Source of the DNA: Cohnella laeviribosi DSM 21336
Lineage (GTDB): Bacteria; Bacillota; Bacilli; Paenibacillales; Paenibacillaceae
Direction of reading: 5' to 3'
DNA: 64,000 bases
NCBI RefSeq assembly: GCF_000378425.1
Contig: NZ_KB899813.1
Location: 111,146 to 175,145, forward strand
Shown: positions 61,898-64,000 of the stretch, piece after piece
How positions within the stretch are numbered: position 1 is the stretch's first letter
Layout of the letters: each line of letters opens with the position of its first letter
Made by a program: the position numbers and the translations under genes
Notes under the pieces: generated by a model
The model's database searches: none
Seen by the model: the letters and a program-made list of their open reading frames with translations, nothing else
What the model was told of the DNA's origin: nothing

Positions 61898-62794
61898 ATG
61901 GAAAAGCGGATTTACGGGAAAACAGGCCTGAATGTAAGCGTTCTCGGGTTCGGCGGGGCCGAAATCGGATTCGAAGGGGCGTCGCCCGGCCAAGTCGAGC
62001 GGCTGCTGAACGACGCCCTCGATTCGGGGCTGAACGTCATCGATACCGCCGAATGCTACGCGAACAGCGAGGAGCTGATCGGCCAGACGGTGGCGCATCG
62101 GCGCAGCGACTATTATTTGTTTACCAAGTGCGGCCATGCCAGCGGCTTCGATCTGCCGGACTGGGATCCGAAGCTGCTGGAGCAAAGCATCGACCGCAGC
62201 CTGCGGCGCTTGCGGACGGATTACGTGGACGTCATTCACCTGCACAGCTGCAGCGAAGAGGTGCTGAGGCGCGGCGAGGTCATCGAGGTGCTGCAGCGGG
62301 CCAAGGAGAAAGGAAAAACACGGTTTATCGGCTACAGCGGCGATCATACCGATGCGCTGTATGCGGTGCGGACGGGAGCGTTCGATTCGCTGATGATTTC
62401 CGTCAACATCGCCGACCAGGAGGCCATCGACCTGGTGTTGCCGGAAGCGGCCGCGCGCGGGCTGGGCGTCGTCGTCAAGCGTCCGATCGCCAACTTTGCC
62501 TGGCGGTACGACGCCAAGCCGGACGTGGAGTATCATCAGACGTATTGGGAACGGCTGCAGCAGCTCGACTATCCGCAGTTCCGCTCCAAAGACGAGCAGA
62601 CGGTCGGAATGGCGCTCAGGTTCGCGCTTGCCGTGCCGGGCGTACATACGGCGATCGTCGGCACCAAAAATCCCGAGCGCTGGCGGACGAACGCCCGGCT
62701 GCTGGAAGCCGGCCCGCTGCCCGAAGAGACGTACCGGGCGATTCGCGAGCGCTGGAAGGAAGCAGCGCGTCCCGATTGGATCGGGCAGGAATAA
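61898..62794 (+). CDS. aldo/keto reductase
   Basis: A 298-residue NADPH-dependent reductase of the AKR family. Active-site residues are visible: Asp and Tyr in NVIDTAECYANSEELIG, the Lys in YLFTKCGH, and the His in YVDVIHLHSCS. The cofactor region near the C terminus is AIVGTKNPERWRTNARLLEAG. Length is slightly shorter than classic AKRs, as in the YhdN/Tas-like group. It is a single gene; the substrate is unknown. Confidence 0.9.
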   Translation: MEKRIYGKTGLNVSVLGFGGAEIGFEGASPGQVERLLNDALDSGLNVIDTAECYANSEELIGQTVAHRRSDYYLFTKCGHASGFDLPDWDPKLLEQSIDRSLRRLRTDYVDVIHLHSCSEEVLRRGEVIEVLQRAKEKGKTRFIGYSGDHTDALYAVRTGAFDSLMISVNIADQEAIDLVLPEAAARGLGVVVKRPIANFAWRYDAKPDVEYHQTYWERLQQLDYPQFRSKDEQTVGMALRFALAVPGVHTAIVGTKNPERWRTNARLLEAGPLPEETYRAIRERWKEAARPDWIGQE

Positions 62795-62822
62795 GCGTCC
62801 GATCGTTTGACCGTTTTATAAA

Positions 62823-63047
62823 GGGGCTGTCCCAAAAGGTCAAAAAATGCCTCGAGACTGCCCCGTGCATATTCTGTCAAACCCAAAGAAGCCATTCCTT
62901 GGTAAAATGGAAGTGTCCAGCAACCATTTCAAGGAGGGCTTCTTTTGTACATTCTAACTCTGTTTACCAATGGATTTAGAAGAGGATATCCCGCAAAATC
63001 ATCTCGTGCGCGTCGTCAATGATGCCGTCAACCGACTGGAGCCAAGT
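62823..63047 (+). mobile_element. IS1182-family remnant
   Basis: GGGGCTGTCCCAAAAGGTC at 62824-62842 looks like the end of an IS1182-type element. It is followed by a short frame (62970-63047) reading MDLEEDIPQNHLVRVV and NDAVNRLEPSR, matching the N terminus of IS1182 transposases. The rest of the transposase is gone. 63048-63246 contains an A+T-rich stretch and no supported gene. Confidence 0.65.
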
Positions 63048-63246
63048 CGATGAGGATTCAAAGTTTTTAATTTCTATTGACAATTAAGAAATGTTAGAAA
63101 ACGGGGCGTTATAGGCATAATATGAGACGACATGCAGTCCGTCATTCGCTTGCTGAAGATTAAAAACCTAAAAGTGGGCTTGAAAAAACTGGGGAAATAC
63201 GGTTGTAGGGCTCAAGCTACTGACTTGGCCTGGTAGGAGATAATGT

Positions 63247-63675
63247 ATGCATATACGTTTATTAATCATTTTTATAGCTTTCGTTTTTTGCTGCACAGCT
63301 TGCTCTGAAAAAAATCAAATTACTGTGGAAAAACAAAGTTATGTAAGATGGTACAAAAAAAAGAATGAACTAGAATTATATATTGTGGTGTCAAATTCCA
63401 CAAAGCATGATGTTTCATTTCAAGCATCGATAATTTTCCTTAATAAAAAATTAAAGGAATCTGTTGGTGTAGAAGCTGAACAATTGAAAACAGATGATAG
63501 AAATAATAACTCACCATTTCGCCTAAGTGCTAATAACGAAACCGTTTTTCAACGTAAATTCAAAACACACAGTATACTGACACAAGAAATGTTATCAAAA
63601 GGAGTCGGAATAAAAATTTCGGATCAACATAAAACCTATATCATTGCTATTAAGTATGGCGATATCGTTAATTAA
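63247..63675 (+). CDS. AT-rich hypothetical lipoprotein
   Basis: A 142-residue protein with a signal peptide and lipobox-like TAC (IIFIAFVFCCTACSEKN), followed by a domain with alternating beta-like segments (ELELYIVVSNSTKHDVSFQASIIFL). Codon and base use are strikingly A+T-rich compared with the surrounding genes, and it sits between IS1182-type remnants, so it was probably acquired. I do not recognise a family; the mature part resembles small surface-associated beta-sandwich domains only in general style. Confidence 0.6.
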   Translation: MHIRLLIIFIAFVFCCTACSEKNQITVEKQSYVRWYKKKNELELYIVVSNSTKHDVSFQASIIFLNKKLKESVGVEAEQLKTDDRNNNSPFRLSANNETVFQRKFKTHSILTQEMLSKGVGIKISDQHKTYIIAIKYGDIVN

Positions 63676-63812
63676 AAAACTACTAACTATTAGTACGAGG
63701 GAGGGAAATTATGAGATCTAGAAGTCCGGTGAAAAAGTCCGTATAAGCAGGCCTTTCCCATGGTTTTATCGAATTTATTTTAGTAACAAAACGATCGAAA
63801 GAGTGAATGAGC

Positions 63813-64000
63813 ATGAAAGCCCATAAGTCGTCGGCCATCCAGCCGCAATTGTTCCAATTCGTGAATATGGATGATCTCGTGCCGAAAAAACACATCCTGC
63901 GCCAACTGAACGAAGCGCTTGATTTTTCCATCATCCATGATTGGGTGGCGCCGCTGTATACGGAACGTACCGGCCGCCCGGCGGCTGACCCGGAACGGAT
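63813..64000 (+). CDS. IS1182-family transposase, N-terminal part (runs off window)
   Basis: From ATG 63813 the frame stays open to the window end and encodes a DUF772-type transposase N terminus: QPQLFQFVNMDDLVPKKHIL, LNEALDFSIIHDW, and LYTERTGRPAADPER. The window cuts the gene after about 62 residues. A second IS1182-like sequence starts only about 1 kb upstream, so the two may be different elements or nested insertions. Confidence 0.75.
   Translation, partial: MKAHKSSAIQPQLFQFVNMDDLVPKKHILRQLNEALDFSIIHDWVAPLYTERTGRPAADPER

Overview
The window looks like chromosomal DNA from a GC-rich, spore-forming, carbohydrate-degrading Firmicute of the Paenibacillus/Cohnella type. The reasons are strong AGGAGG-type ribosome binding sites with frequent GTG/TTG starts, three YesM/YesN-type sensor kinase/AraC-response-regulator pairs, several lipoprotein-based sugar ABC importers, a GH67 alpha-glucuronidase, a YjcZ-type small protein and CcpA-box-like sites. 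The genus is an inference; no rRNA or tRNA gene is present to confirm it.

Layout. (1) 1-1850: an IS110/IS1111-type insertion sequence with a long, hairpin-rich 3' flank that could encode a bridge RNA. (2) 1868-6677: an operon with an SsuC-like permease, an FAD oxidoreductase of the fumarate reductase/AprA type, a 2x[4Fe-4S] ferredoxin, an SsuA-like lipoprotein and an alpha/beta hydrolase; no transporter ATPase is visible. (3) 6764-7054: a start-less ynfA remnant. (4) 7128-18046: a sugar-binding lipoprotein/sensor kinase/AraC regulator trio, a broken haloacid dehalogenase gene, a 52-bp repeat array, and a ribose-type ABC importer followed by L-rhamnose mutarotase, together pointing to rhamnose sensing and uptake. 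(5) 18161-23080: an OmpR-type two-component system, a beta-propeller-like lipoprotein, small minus-strand genes and a DUF72 gene. (6) 23081-24517: a repeat-rich gap. (7) 24518-34448: alpha-glucuronidase, two permeases, kinase, binding protein, AraC regulator and a Nif3-like protein, which together resemble an aldouronate (glucuronoxylan fragment) utilization locus. The two transport promoters share a 17-bp element at the same distance from the -10 box. (8) 34449-35463: a ten-unit 52-bp repeat array, then NAD-malic enzyme. (9) 36900-47907: a cobalamin riboswitch controlling BtuFCD-type uptake and the late/salvage steps of B12 synthesis (CobT, CobU, CbiB, CobS, CobD, CbiP, CobA). cobA carries two compensating frameshifts and runs at its end into a dispersed repeat. 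(10) 48233-59295: Hsp20, an AraC regulator, and a divergent kinase/regulator and ABC importer locus with a polyol dehydrogenase and a GH78-like enzyme. (11) 59345-62794: small conserved genes, an LCP protein and an aldo/keto reductase. (12) 62800-64000: a mobile-element graveyard with an AT-rich lipoprotein gene and the start of a second IS1182-like transposase.

The most unusual signals are three intergenic arrays (about 12361-12595, 23540-23770 and 34785-35285) built from the same repeat unit with an exact 52-bp period (5, 5 and 10 units); the candidate bridge RNA; the shared promoter element of the aldouronate-type locus; the transporter/flavoprotein/ferredoxin operon; and the doubly frameshifted cobA joined to an inverted-repeat element that has a second copy 24 kb away.
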